From positions 56,550-120,549 of the forward strand of contig JACDOX010000561.1 of assembly GCA_014549065.1 (NCBI GenBank): a stretch of DNA of 64,000 nucleotides, in the 5' to 3' direction. The notes beneath the pieces were generated by a model. The model had not been told where the DNA came from and made no database searches. It was given only the letters and a program-made list of their open reading frames with translations. This document shows positions 35,371 through 47,918 of this stretch, piece after piece; the stretch's first letter is position 1; each line of letters starts with the position of its first letter. The stretch comes from Cardinalis cardinalis. Its lineage: Eukaryota; Chordata; Aves; Passeriformes; Cardinalidae. The translations under genes were made by a program, and so were the position numbers.

Positions 35371-35841
35371 CTGGAAGCAGCGAATGAGCTCCAGAAGCCT
35401 GTTAGGAGCATCTGGGTTGGGACATTCGCCATGTGGCTTTCTAAAGCCAAAGCTGTCTTCACCATCCTCTGCCACNACCTCCTCCTCTCCTCCCCAGGGC
35501 TGACGGGGAAGTGTGGCAGGGCTGGGGTGGGGCTCCAGCTCAGAGAGCTCCGAGTCCTTCTCCACATCCACACAAACCCCCTTTCCACACGTCAGGTCCT
35601 CCTTGCGGGCGGATCGGCTGGGAACCGCCTCCTCCTGCTCCTCCTCCTCTTTCTCCTCCTCCTCGCTGCTTAGGGAGGAAGCACCAAAGTGCCAGCTGGC
35701 AGAAGGCTGTGAGGCAGGTGGCACTGGAGTCTCACTAAAAACTACCGACTGCCTTGAGCCCTCCCACGCAAAGCCAGTGTTAAAACTGCTCCACTCTGCC
35801 ACGGCAGCCACATCCTCTTGGGAGAGAAAGTCACTCATTTT
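35371..35841 (-). CDS. EPB41: EPB41 candidate large acidic cassette exon (between exons 17 and 18)
   Basis: A 471-nt open exon (157 codons, phase 0-0) lies between the acceptor TTTCTTTTTAG and the donor TTCCAG|GTAGTGAG. Both flanking constitutive exons are phase 0, so it can be included or skipped without changing frame. The peptide starts KMSDFLSQEDVAAVAEWSSF and holds a run of glutamates (SSEEEEKEEEEQEE) about a third of the way in, a Glu/Ser-rich middle and a hydrophobic end (NRLLELIRCFQ). An N at 35476 leaves one residue undefined. Mammalian EPB41 has poorly known alternative exons (17A, 17B) in this interval; I cannot say from memory whether this is their homologue. It resembles no enzyme or folded domain and is predicted disordered. 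The size of the open frame, matched phases and good splice sites argue for a real exon. Confidence 0.72.
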
Positions 35842-35871
35842 CTAAAAAGAAATGGATACACAAAAAGGGCC

Positions 35872-35896
35872 AGAGAGAGAGAGAGAGAAAGAGAGC
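35872..35896. repeat. Short AG microsatellite
   Basis: AGAGAGAGAGAGAGAAAGAGA lies just upstream (transcript sense) of the 471-nt cassette. Read on the - strand it is a TC-rich tract, which could add to the polypyrimidine signal before that exon's acceptor. Confidence 0.9.
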
Positions 35897-36754
35897 AGGG
35901 AGTTAAGGAGAGCAGGAGGTCAGAAGGCATCAAGGTAAAACATCAGGTTCTTATCATATATCATATCTCCAGTAACACATGCAACAGTGGGGCTGGACCC
36001 TGGAAAACCTCTGTGCTGTACCCAGCGCATTTACTGACACAGCCTTCCTGGTACATTAATAATCCACTCTCCTAAATTCTAAGGAAGTAATATGAAAACT
36101 CTCTGCCCCTAGAGGAAGAGCCACCACTATGCACTTTTTGCTCAGTTTGGAATAATTTCAGTGTATCAATCAGTGTATCAAGAGGGGACTTGTACACATC
36201 CAAAACTTCCATGGGCAACAAAACTCACTAAAACTATCCTGATTCTGCTTTTAACTCCTTGAAACTGTTGCCTCACTTTCTAAAAAGATTCCCTGGGAAA
36301 CCAAAAATACTGCAATTTGTGCTTAAAATGTGAGGCCTGAAGCCTGTGAGTTATTTGGTATGATTCATTTTTTATACCCCAGAGGCTTCCACTTTGACTG
36401 ACCTCCTCTCACAGCATAGCTCAATGGTAGGATAAGAGCAGGAGCTGCTTTATGAAGGAACAAATAGATGCTTTTTTAAAGTATAACTTCAAGAAATTAC
36501 TCTTCCCCCATTTCTCATGGTATTTTTCAGTCCTCTGCTTCTTTATGTTGTAGACAGGCTAGCTGTAAGATTTCTATTTATTAGAATTTCCAGCCTCTTG
36601 CGCTTGTCTTAAGTTGTTGGGATATTGCTTAGCAAAATGCATTTAATACGAATGGAGGGAGAGCAACCAGCACTGAGATGGGCNGGTCAGACTGTGCTCA
36701 CAGGGAAAGGCTATTTCTGAACCAAATCCTTCCACGTTTCTCCAAACATGGAGA

Positions 36755-37070
36755 AACTTGGGAGACCTCAAGGCAGTTTGCAGCTTCCTCCCGCGGGGCA
36801 GCTCTGATCTCTGCTCTGGGACAGGGACAGCAGCCAGGGCACGGCTGGAGCTGGGCCAGGGCAGCTCAGGCTGGAGCTCAGGGCAAGGTTCTTCCTCCAG
36901 AGGGTGCTGGGCACTGCCCAGGCTGCCCAGGGAATGGGCACGGCCCCGAGGCTGCCAGAGCTCCAGGGATGCCCAGGCTGGGGTGGCTGGGGGGTCTGGG
37001 CAGAGCCAGGGGCTGGACTGGTTGATCCCTGCAGGTCCCTTCCCATTCAGGATATTCTATGATATCGTAT
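36755..37070 (+). mobile_element. CR1 LINE 3'-end fragment
   Basis: It contains GCTGGAGCTCAGGGCAAGGTT, GGGTGCTGGGCACTGCCCAG, AGGGATGCCCAGGCTGGGGT, TGATCCCTGCAGGTCCCTTC and the end ATATTCTATGATATCG. It resembles, in the opposite orientation, the copy at 30010-30485, so the two may belong to one CR1 subfamily. Confidence 0.87.
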
Positions 37071-39360
37071 CTAGATCCCACCCTCATTTCCTAATGCAAG
37101 ACTTTACATTGCAATATTCCACAAAACAGAATATGGATGGCCTGTCAGCTGTGTAGAGCCATGTCTTGTTAGTTTAAAACTTGAATTTATATGCTGACCT
37201 TCCCTTAATTATAGATGCTAAACCTTGCAAATTATTCATGGGACCTTGAGAAGACACAGCTCATCTTCTGGGGTTTAATGGAACATGCCTTAGGAGTGAG
37301 ATTTCCTTATGTAAGAGCTGGAGCACTACTCAGCCAACAGAAGAATCACAGATAAAACAAAGAAGATTAAGCAGCTACACAAACACTGATGTATTTAAAA
37401 GGCAAAAATCTGTATACAGTCAAAACAACCTCCCAGTTCCCTTTCACAGACAGATAAAATAATTTGCACTTGGAAGCATCTTGTATGACAGATGCAAAAA
37501 GGAAGGGAGAGCTGGAATGGAGCCTGTGCCGCGTGTATTCTTGTCGCCAGTAGAGCCAAGTGCAGCAGCAAACATGCAAGCTGGAAAGACAGAATGAAAT
37601 CCTGATAAGATCAACTGATCAGAAACACTTATTGCCTTGCCTTCCTATTCCACATATTAAGAAGATAAACGAATGGGAAGGTATTAATTTCTAAATAACN
37701 TTATCTATGTAAAACTCCCCCATAGGAATTTCAGCATCTGTTACAAATTCTGATCTTATCAAGATTTGTTTAAAATTGCAAATGCCAAAGCATACCTATT
37801 TAGGGCTCAGATTTGCAGAGTTCCAAGCTCACCTTGAGACCCAGGAAACCTGAGAGGTGCCTGGACTGCCAACTACTCATTTTCAGGGACATAGCCCCAA
37901 ACCATTGAGGCCTAAATCAAGCACAAAGCANTCAAACACAGAGTAAATTAAATACAGGACAGGATGCAACGCCCCAGAAGAAACAAACTGACCCAGACAT
38001 GAATGCAACTAAAGCACCATCCTTCAAATACAAATCTTTGTGCCTCTGAAGATACGGCTGAAGCATTGCAATGAAGTGATGCACAATAATTCAGACCGGG
38101 GATAAATTAATAACAGGTGCAATTTCACGTTTGACACCAGTGGCCAAAAGGATTTATTTTTCTCAAAAAGTGGTTTTGTATAAATTTGTTTACTTGCATT
38201 TTTTCAAGACTCTGCTGTTTGGATCAGTATCTATTTGTATGACTCAGCTGCCCTGTGTTGTCAGAGTGGATTTTTTTTTCATGCTGCTGCCTCTTTATGT
38301 TGAATATTCCATTATTCCCATCCCAAATCAGACTACTATCCGGCAGAAAACTTAAGGAGTGCTAAAATTATGTCAACTGCCAGTTAATATTAAATAAAAA
38401 TTGCTAAAACCATGAATTTATAGTGCACAGTAACTACCTACAACCACCACATGAAAGGCTAGGAATCCCAGCTGGTTAATACTTCCCAGTCCTGTTCTTT
38501 TCCAGCATGGCAATGGGATTGTTGATGCTGTTATTAGGTTATCCCCAAACAAGGATCCACAGAAGCTCACAGGCTCAGAGTGACTGTCTAGGGATGCACA
38601 AGGAGATGATGTTGTTTTGCAGCAAACCACACTCACCAGAGAGCGCTCCCGGATCAACTGATGCTCAATCTCACAGCTGGCAAAGCACTTGGGTAAAAAG
38701 TATTATAAAGCAGAAAACAAGAGATCCTTATTTTACAGTACCTGCCACTGCCTTACCAAACTGCTTTGCCTTAAGGTAAAAGTTAAAAATATTCAGAAGC
38801 TGTTCAAAACACCCTGGCATTGAAAAGGATGGACATTATCTATGGATTTGTGGTTTTCAGGCGATTTTCTCACTGCCATTGATTTGATCACAACACCCTG
38901 ACCAGCCTACTCAGATGACAGACAGATAAAAGAGATTTTGACCAAAACTTAAAGTAATGCTAGAAAACACACTGTGTGCCCAAACCTTCAAAAGAGTAAA
39001 CTCTGTCATGAACAAGAATCCAATATATTACACAACACACAGCAATTACCTCCAATCATTGTATCAAAGTATGGGCGACACGAAACAACTTCAAGATGAA
39101 GACTTAAATTATCAAAATGAGGTTGTTGGGCACTATGATTCCTCTGCCCACCCCCACTGGTCCCCTTCCCACCTCTTTTGTGGGACAGGTACTGTCGCAT
39201 GAAGGGCTTCTTATTCCAAAATCCTTCTGCAGAGAACAAAGCAGTGGCAGTGCAAGAGGTGCCTTAGTGCAGCAGCAGCAGGCGAAAAGAGGGGATAAAG
39301 TCAGTGTTTATAAATGCCATCAATTTTGTGCTGCTCATTCCACTTCCCTCATTCCATAAA

Positions 39361-40080
39361 TGAGGTGTCTTAGGTTGCAGGATGTGGCTGGGGCTGTGTG
39401 TTCTGTCCCCACCTGTCAGAGCTGGGCAGCTCTCTGCTGTTCTTGGGGCAGTTTNCTTGATCTCTCCCACAGCCAATCCTCCCTCCAGGAGATCTCTGCT
39501 CTCCATGGCCACTGAGTGTCCCTGCAGGGCTGATCCNATTCCAGCATCCCATGGGGAGATGCTGCGCCCAGGGGAGGAGCCAAGCATTCCTACCTGGATC
39601 CAATCTGAGCCTGGCCCAGCCCAGCAGCCTTTGCCCCCTGCATTGCCAGAGGAGCAGCTTTCTGCTGCCCTGCATTGGCAGAGGGAGCCCAGGCCCATCT
39701 GCAGCAGCCCTGGAGCTGCAGAGGAAAACTCCCCCCTTGTGCAGGATCCCTGCTGCAGCAGAGCCACAGCTGGCACTGCAGGAGGGCTGAGCCCCCATGG
39801 GNTGGGGCTGTGCCCCCAGCCTGACCCACAGCGTGCCAGGGCCTGCTCTCACTCTGGCAGTCTTGTTTTGTATTACTGCATTTTTATTTTTACCTTTATT
39901 TTTTTAAAATATAGTTTTTCACTTATAAAGAACTGTTATTCCCACTCCCATATCTTTGCCTGAGAGCACTTTAATTTCAAAATTAGAATAATTTGGAGGG
40001 AGGAGGTTTACATTTCTCATTTCAAGGGATACTCCTGCCTTCCTTAACAGACACCTGTCTTTTCAAACCAAGACATGAAG
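39361..40080 (+). mobile_element. Solo LTR of an endogenous retrovirus, with target-site duplication
   Basis: A 710-bp element runs from TGTCTTAGGTTGCAGG (39366) to CAAACCAAGACA (ending 40075), so it has TG...CA ends. It is flanked by TGAGG (39361-39365) and TGAAG (40076-40080), a 5-bp duplication with one mismatch. The left half is GC-rich and the right half AT-rich with CTTTATTTTTTTAAAATATAG; the 3' part AATTTCAAAATTAGAATAAT is followed by a purine-rich GGAGGGAGGAGG stretch. No internal retroviral coding sequence adjoins it, so it is a solo LTR. A 5-bp duplication fits ERVL-like families, which are abundant in songbirds; the family assignment is inference. Confidence 0.68.
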
Positions 40081-41284
40081 TTATAGCTCTGCCTTGATGC
40101 CACGCTCATCTCAGGAACTGGCATTATGAGCAGCCAGATCTGCCTTCCTGTAATCTCGAAAAACTTGGGACTTAAAATTGATTCTTGACACAACTTCAAA
40201 ACACAACCTGAGCTTTAACCAGAAAAAATCCACCAGAAGCTCGTGTTGTATCACTGAGCTGAGGAACAGTGGTTCATTAGGAATGTGGTTTCTTCACTTA
40301 CAAAACCCAAAAGGAGCATTTTTGTCCCCAGATTACCACACCAGGTGGGACAGAGGTTCTTGAAGCTGTGCAGAACCTGCCTCACTTCTGCTCTCAAAAC
40401 AACTTCCTGCAATTGATTTTTCCTACCACACCGTCTCCAAAGCAAAGAGGGAGAAGGTGCTAGAGTGACATTAAGCACTTGGTAGAGGACTCCTGCAAAC
40501 AAAGCCTGTCTTAAACCAAGCTGGATTTAATCCTCAATTGAATTATTCTGGTCAGTTTGAGATCTTAGAGCTGCAGTGCAGCCTTGTGTACTCCCTCTCC
40601 CCAGGAGCACCCAGCCCACACCCAAGAGTGTCCAACAGACCCTATACTGGCATTGCTGAATGCCATCAGCAATGACTCAGTCTGATGGCTCCTGCTTTGA
40701 GAAAGGAATAGTGAAGGTTAGTTCAAGAAGTCATTAACACAGATCATATATAGCTTTTTTGGTTAATAAGCAGTGGAAAGAAAAATCTGATTTGCAATAA
40801 CATTTATTAATGGATAAATGTACATATTTACAAAGAAAAATCTGAGAAAAAATACAAAACCAAAAAAGTGTTCCAAAAGAGCATTTTAGGTAAAAAAAAG
40901 AAAGTGTTTCTAGTCCCCACAGGACTAGTCTAACAAGACTGTCTACCGTTGCTAAAAGATCCCAAAGGGGCCCAAACCAAGGCCCGTCTTTCTCTCCAGC
41001 CCCACAAACCACAACAGATGCAAAAAGAGACACAAGAGGAACCACCTCTGTCAGGTTCTCCAGTGTCACCCACCAATAAGTACAGACCAAGGAGCTTCTG
41101 CACGAATCCATAACGCTTTCTTGGGCTGAATTTATCCAGAAAGCTTCCTCTCTCATCCCATAGGTCAGAACAAGCACCATCAACTCATGGCAAGGAAAAA
41201 AGAAAACCCAATAAACCAGTGAAACAATTCTCAAAGTGATAAATTACTAACACTGATGTGAAGTGAAAGACTTCCATAACCATT

Positions 41285-41352
41285 AGGATCTGGACTTGAT
41301 GATCCTCGTGGGTCCCTTCCAACTCAGGGTATTTCATGATTCTATGATAACC
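41285..41352 (+). mobile_element. CR1 LINE 3' terminus scrap
   Basis: GGACTTGATGATCCTCGTGG, then GTCCCTTCCAACTCAGG and ATTTCATGATTCTATGATA, is the last 65 or so bases of a CR1 element. It is nearly the same terminus as the tail of the SINE at 60704-60860. Confidence 0.85.
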
Positions 41353-44300
41353 TTCCCAGGAGCTGGTGGTACAGCCAAGCCTCATTCCTCCAAACTACTT
41401 CCCTTCGTGCTGAGGAAAATCATCCTCTACTGATTATTTCAGAATAGGAGGAAAATATGGAATACCTACTCTTTAGAGTCATCACTAGTTACTGGAAAAA
41501 CCANAAGAGAGGGGAGCCAGTCTTGGCTGAACTGACTGACCTGCCCATGGAGAGTCCTCAGCTCACCTTCCATCACTCCCCAAGCGAGGCAGAAGGTGGG
41601 AGGAGATGCAGGCAACACCCTTCTTTATCTGCTCCCTTTCAGCAGTCGAAAAAGAAAAAGGGATGTTGTTTTACAGCAATGAAGACCTCAAGTATCATCA
41701 CACACAGAGCCCCACACCCAGCAGAGTCTCAGAGCTGAATCTGAGTTCCAAGCGATTGGGTCTGGCACATCTGCTGCTTCAGAATAATGGTTTCCACTTT
41801 CTCCTAAAGCAAGAAAGCACAAGAAACTCCTGNATGTTTTAGGTGGTGTCCAAAAGAGGTGGAATCCGGGTAAGGAGATTCAGGAACTGGGTATGAAACC
41901 AACCGTCAATATCGCAATGGGAATCACTGAACCCTCCACAGCTCCCAGCGGGATCCTACACACATCAAAGAGCATCAAAGAGCTGAGTGACCATACCACA
42001 AAACACTGGGCAAAACTTCTGGCGGACTTATCCTGCCTGTGTCACCAGTGTCCCAGTCACCAGAACATTTTCTGCAGCAGGTCACATTGAAAAACCAGGA
42101 TTTCTCATGCCAACCTGGATGAGATTACATGCTGCAGACACTTACACCTCCACTGCAGGAGGGATAACTCAGCTCTCCATCACTCATAGCCTGGCACTGC
42201 ACCAGCCAGGCTGAACAGAGTGTGTGAATCCCCGTGTCAACAGGTGCCAGTGTCGGGGCAGGCAGGCAGGGGCTGCTGGTGTTCCCAGCAAGTTTGTTCC
42301 TGAGGAAAATAGGAATGAAGTTCATGTATTGGTTCTTTTATAGATCCCCTGAGATCTCAGCCTTTAAACAGCACTAAAGCCAATCAGCTCTCCCTGTGCA
42401 CAGGGATGACAGCAGGACTCACAAAATCCTCCTCTCGGTGCTGCATCCTGTGCTGACATCATGGGAAAAGCGGGAAACCAGAGCACCAAGGTGTAAAAGA
42501 TATGGAATGTGCACAAACGGGATACAGAATGTACAGGAATGAGACCTTATGTGGATTACCATGGGCTGTCGCTCCCTTTGCATCACAAGTAAACAGNGAA
42601 AAAAGCAGAGGAGCGCCTGGGAAAGGCTCTGTAGCCCAGCAGGCACATCCCTGGGGCACTGGACAGATGAGGTTTCTGTTCCTGCTAAGTTACAGGCTTC
42701 CTCTCTCAGGAGGGATCAGATCTACCTGGATGAATATGGATAACTAGCCTCTAAACTGCCAGAGATACAGAAACCATTTGTTCAATTTCTTTATACTCTG
42801 CAGTAATAATTGGTATATAAATTCCAAAAATGTTCCTGAGCATTCTCAGAGTGTAAAGTTTCCAAGGTTTTTTGCTGATGACAACCAGCCTTATCTCAAG
42901 ATTTAAAAAGAGAGAAAGAGACCACTTGAATTAAAGAGTTAAAGAATTGAGTAGAGGTGACAGAGCCTATCTCTTATCCCACTGGGATGAGACACCCTGA
43001 ACACTCTGGTCAAAGGTTGCTCTGGACAAAAAGTTTTAGAATTCAGGTCCTTTGGAAATGAGTGACAGAGCTATAGAAACCATGGCTTTGCCAAAGCCAC
43101 CAGTGTGGCTTCCAAGTTCTTGTCACTGGATCAGAAATGCAGTAAACTCAGCAGCACTCACTGCAGCATCCCAGGCAGCAATCCCGAGCAATGGCTTTGG
43201 GAAGGAAGCCCCTGTGTTCAAACTCCAGGAAATATGGACAGAAAATGGACAGAGAGATTCAAACAACTCCTGTTTCTTCCCTCTTAACACCAGGCTGGGG
43301 AGAGCAAACAAACCCTGTTCTTCATCACAACTCTTACCATTTTGGGAAGGAGATGCAGGCAGGGAATGCCAACCACAAGTACCCCTTGACTTCTTCCACC
43401 CTGCATTTTCTGCACAGTTCATGGCATCCCAGCACCCTCCCTCACCTCTCCTCTCCAGTACCCACCTCCACCTTCCTAAACTCCACATCAGATCTGCTGG
43501 AGTCCAAGTGCATTCCTAGGGATGCCCCAAGGATTCAGGGACACAGCCTGCCAGCACCCTCCTTCACACCAGACTACACCTGGACAACAAGCCTCAGACT
43601 TATACACTTCCTAGTGCCAAAGCAGGAAGACTGTGTATTAAAGGCAGTGTATTAAAAAGGGAGGAATATTTTCCAATGAAAAATCAGCATCCTCACAAAA
43701 CAAAGTCCTAAAGGCACAAACTGGTGAACAAATCAGAGCAGGTTACAAGAAGAATTGGAAGGATTCCTGTGGGATTAAATTAAAGGGTTTCACTAGCAAC
43801 TTAAGTTTCGGAGACAGCATTTAGAACCTCAACCTGTACTTCAAGAGCAAGAGGTGGCTCGAGTGGCCCATGATACCCCACAGACCCTCAGACCAGACAG
43901 CACATGCCATGTTTGCCTTATTCCTTCAAGTTTATCTGCTAGCTTCCTAAATAATACTGTTCACACAGATACAGATCTAGAAAGGGTTATTAATACAGTT
44001 ATTTATATATATTCACACATTTTAGTCCATGTAATAAAGGCCTGCTCCTTTCTCTTTCATGCTGCTGGAGCAGCTGCCACCACTGGTGACACTGGGGGAT
44101 GTTCTCAGAGTGATTGTGTCCAGTCCAGTCCTCCAGTGGACACAGGAGAACACAGATTAGTGCTGAAAGGAGAAATGGGGGATCAGCTCAGCCCCATTGT
44201 TACTATTTACAGAAAAGAAACCCCTTAGACACAAACTCCCATCTTCCCTCCAGTTCACAAACCAGCTCTGCTCAGTCTAGCTGGGCTGGAGCCTGCACAG

Positions 44301-44854
44301 ATCAGGCAGGATAACGTGGATAAATGGGAGCATCATCCAGACACATTGTAGGCAATAAACAACGAGTGGCATGCAACAGTTTGGTTAAAGAACTCAAAAA
44401 CAATCGAGGGCTTTAACATTAGAAGCATGTCCTGATGTGGCCAAGCCAACTTGCCAACAGAGGGAATGTTCAAACAACAGGTAACTCCATCTCTGTGACC
44501 TAAGCAAACATGCATCAGTTAGTTCCACACAAATTAAATAAAACACATCTCAAGTGCACAAAGTCCTGCAGATTAAAAAAAAATTATTAATCTATGTTTA
44601 CAATAAATATCTCCTTGCAATGAGTTTTCTCCTGGAACACTATGTATTTTCTTGGATGTGAGAATAGGGATTTGGAGAGGGAAGCTGGGATACTTTGTCA
44701 CAGGCTTCCCCCACTAGAAAATGAAAGGCAGACCCTGTTCCTAACTCATTACCAAGAGCAGCAGTGAGAACCAGTACTTTTTATTTAAGTGCCAATCTGA
44801 GTTTCCTAGAAATTTAGTGTTTATGGATTAGATTCCAATATTCTTCCTAGAGAG

Positions 44855-45035
44855 TCAACCTCTTGTTGCCCACAGAGGCTGTGGATTCCCACGCCTGGAA
44901 TTGTTCAAGGCCAGGTTGGATGGGACTTGGAACAACCTGGTCCAGGGGAAGGTTCCCTGACCATAGCAGAGGGGGAACAAGATGATCTTTATGGGCTCTT
45001 CCAACCCCAAACCATTCCAGGATTCTGTGGTTCAG
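44855..45035 (+). mobile_element. CR1 LINE 3'-end fragment
   Basis: It contains GTGGATTCCCACGCCTGGAA, TTCAAGGCCAGGTTGGATGG, ATGATCTTTATGGGCTCTTC and ATTCCAGGATTCTGTGG at its right end. It lies antisense in the EPB41 intron. Confidence 0.88.
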
Positions 45036-45622
45036 TAGATTCCTGTAAAGCATATTTTAGATCAGTGTCAAATGTTCTTCAGCTTGTGAATATCTTACAC
45101 TTAAAACAACAAGCTTAAAAGCAATTCTCCAGCAATTCCTATGGGAAGTCTTCAGGGGCTTGGGAAACCAGACTCTCCTCTCAGGATTTCCTCCACCCAT
45201 CTGCTCTCCCACAGCAGTTGGGAACACAATTCAAAGAATTTGCTTTTGCACCATAGGAAATTTCAGAATGGACCTGGCAATACACGACCACTCCTGCTAG
45301 GTCCCATCACAGCCACACAAGGACATACAGCGGGATTAACACGACAGTCACGGGGTGTCCCTCCCAGGGACAGCCAACTATGGAGATCAAAAACCAGGAC
45401 AAAGAAGATGCAGCAGAGACTACAGCCCAGAAATTCAGGAGCTTTGGTCTTGAGGTTTCAACATGACCCTGTTGCCACTCAGAGAAAGAGCAGCCACCAA
45501 ANAGTCAGTGCTATAATCAGGAGGAAGGACATCATAAAGGGAATACGTGGAGAAGGAAAAATGCTAGAGTACAGCTGACACTTTTTGAGTGATTTCTGCT
45601 CTTCAGGGATTGCAATAGAAAC

Positions 45623-45733
45623 CTTTGGAAGAGTTGCTTCACTTGCTGGCCGGGAAAAGGCTGTCTCAGTAGGAATCTCCTGCTCTTTTAGTTTGTCTTC
45701 ATCCTGTACTAACAGAGGCCGTTCCTGTGTCTG
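45623..45733 (-). CDS. EPB41: EPB41 candidate cassette exon, 111 nt (between exons 17 and 18)
   Basis: A long pyrimidine tract (CATCTCTCTCTGTCTTTCTTGATCTTC on the - strand, in part) precedes AAAG, after which 37 codons stay open in phase 0 and end CCAAAG|GTTTCT. The peptide is hydrophilic (ERPLLVQDEDKLKEQEIPTE, then SRPASEATLPK), with normal-looking protein composition. The 111-nt length and phase 0-0 fit skipping or inclusion between exons 17 and 18. The donor (GTTTCT) is weak, and the frame stays open past it for another 40 or so codons, so the 3' boundary is uncertain. It may correspond to one of the mammalian 17A/17B alternative exons. Confidence 0.45.
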
Positions 45734-46687
45734 CTTTCATGGTAGAAGATCAAGAAAGACAGAGAGAGATGAACAAAAATGACAGATGGAAAGTGCCCAA
45801 AATGACACTTGGAGATGTGCAAAGCATTAGGGCAGCTCTTCTCAACATAAAATAAACTGCCCTGGGGAGCAGAGCTGCGGGTGGCTTGCGTCACACCAGC
45901 CCTGGAGCTATAGAACCATGTTCTCTCTGCAGAGCTCATCAACATCTGCATCAGGATCATGGGTGTTTGATGCCTGCCCTCCCAGAAAAGTGGATGCCCA
46001 AAATCTTCCAGAGTGTTTTGGAATTGGAATGGTGAGAAAAACATTTGAAGCATTTGAAACAGGATTGGTGCAGTACAAAATGTGGTCTCTGACAGCTTCC
46101 TAATCTACAGTGCCCTTAAAACCCAGTGTTTGGAAAATCCCATGGAACAGTCAGACTGAAGAGCAGATACAAAATGCTTTTCCAAAGTTCTGACTGGAGT
46201 ATCAAAATTTCAGCTGGTTTGAAAATTCTACTGAACAAGTGAAAAACTGTAAATCTTAAAAATCCCACACATGGAACGGGCAGGGTGGCAGTAGGAGCAG
46301 TGCAAACTCCTGGAATTTTGCTCAGTGTTTTAGCATATTTGTTTCTGGAGTTTAAAGAATGATAAAAACCCAGAATGAGTAAATCAGCACACAGGACCAT
46401 GCAAGGGCTTCAGCACTTCTGCTGAAGAAAGGAAAGATTGTGGGAGGGAATGTTGCTGTCCAATAAGTCTACATCCCTTTAGTTCGCCAGCCCTGCTCAA
46501 ACCCAAGTGTACTTAGGACAGGAAAAACTTGGCTCTAAGCTCCCTCAGTTGAGCCAGCCTCCGCTGGTCAGTGCGGTATTTTGGGACTGGTTCTTTGCAC
46601 ACCCCTAAGTGGTGAGAATTCGGGAGAAAGTAGCTGGGAGACTGGGCAGCAAAATAAAATATAAGATGCAAGAGTAACATGATCATT

Positions 46688-46752
46688 AAAACAACAACAA
46701 AACAAAACAAAACAAAAAAACCCCAAAAAAACAAAACAAAACAAAAAAAACC
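46688..46752. repeat. A-rich (AAAAC)n simple repeat
   Basis: ACAAAACAAAACAAAACAAA and variants fill this stretch. It keeps a - strand ORF of 115 residues artificially open by encoding Phe, Cys and Val. Confidence 0.93.
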
Positions 46753-47737
46753 GGAAAGAAAGACAACATAAAAAGAACAGGGAACAGTTAAATTTTCAGA
46801 ATTGCTTTTGTCCCCGAATACACGGTTATATTGGTCATGCAGCTTTTTCGAACCAGCCATGCACCAAAATAAGCAAAAACTGAAAGCTGCAAAAGCTGCA
46901 GCAGTGCCAAAGTCCTCTGGTTGTGAGTTATGAAACTACTTCATGTAGCTAAAAAAAAAAAATGTTATCCAGCAGCTGCTGTTGAGTTTTTGCTCGGTGC
47001 CATTGCAATAGCAAGTCTGGTTCAGAAGCACAGATCAGAGCAGCAGCTTTACCTCAAGCCCACCAACCTGTCTCTCAGAAGATGGGACAGTGACTTTCTT
47101 GACCTGGACACACAAAGCGTGTTAAGGTTCAGTTGTCTCATAACAAAACATACAGGATAGCAGAGAAGTGGACCCTGGCAAAAAACCCTTCGGCCACTAA
47201 GGCAGGGTGAAAGTAACATCATGAACAGGAGCAATGGCTTTGCACCATGATTTACAATCCTTAATTACCATCTGATTTATGATCCTTCAACACATGCAGG
47301 TGAGGGAAAACTTTCTCCCCGGTCAGTGCCTGGAGAAGATGCATTTCTGGAGGTTCACAGCAGGACATAGCAACCTCAGAGTCAGATCATTTCAAAGAGG
47401 ACCAGATTAAGAAGGAACTTCCAGAAATGCAAATCTAGGGCTGATACCAATTCTGCAGCGCTGCAGACCCACTGCCGCCTTAGGTGGGACAAGCCCGCCA
47501 TCCAGTTATGGTAACCAGCAGCCCTCCAAGGTCTCAGAGTGGTCACCTTGCAAGAAATTCTTCATAAAAACCAAGGATAACATTCTTGAACTGCAGTTGT
47601 AGAGCCTGAGAGCCTCAGCTCTGTCCCACCCACTGGGCACTGAGCAGAGCTCTGCTGCCCACACTCCTGAGGAACCTACACTGAGGCTCAGCCACGGAGG
47701 GTGAAGTCTATCCACGTGTTAAACAGGGTAATCCCGA

Positions 47738-47918
47738 TGACAGGTTGCCTACAAAAGCAGTGGCTGCCCCTGGATCCCTGGAAGTGTCTGAGGTCAGGCT
47801 GGATGGGGCTTGGAGGAACCTGGGAGAAGCAGAAAGTGCCCCTGCCCATGGCAGGGGTGGGACTGGAGGGGCTTTAAGTTCCCTTCCAATCNAAACCATT
47901 CTGAGATTCTGTAACAAC
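47738..47918 (+). mobile_element. CR1 LINE 3'-end fragment
   Basis: GGCTGCCCCTGGATCCCTGG, then GTCTGAGGTCAGGCTGGATG, GTGCCCCTGCCCATGGCAGG and ACCATTCTGAGATTCTGTAA mark the CR1 3' end. Confidence 0.88.

Noticed and set aside
39264..39963. ORFs of 160-193 codons on both strands
   Set aside because: They fall inside the solo LTR, whose GC-rich half keeps several frames open. No retroviral protein is recognisable.
46513..46860. A 115-codon - strand ORF starting MAGSKKLHDQYNRVFGDKSN
   Set aside because: The ends look protein-like, but the middle is an (AAAAC)n repeat read as Phe/Cys/Val and there is no usable donor after the first part. It might be a remnant of a pseudogene, but this cannot be supported.
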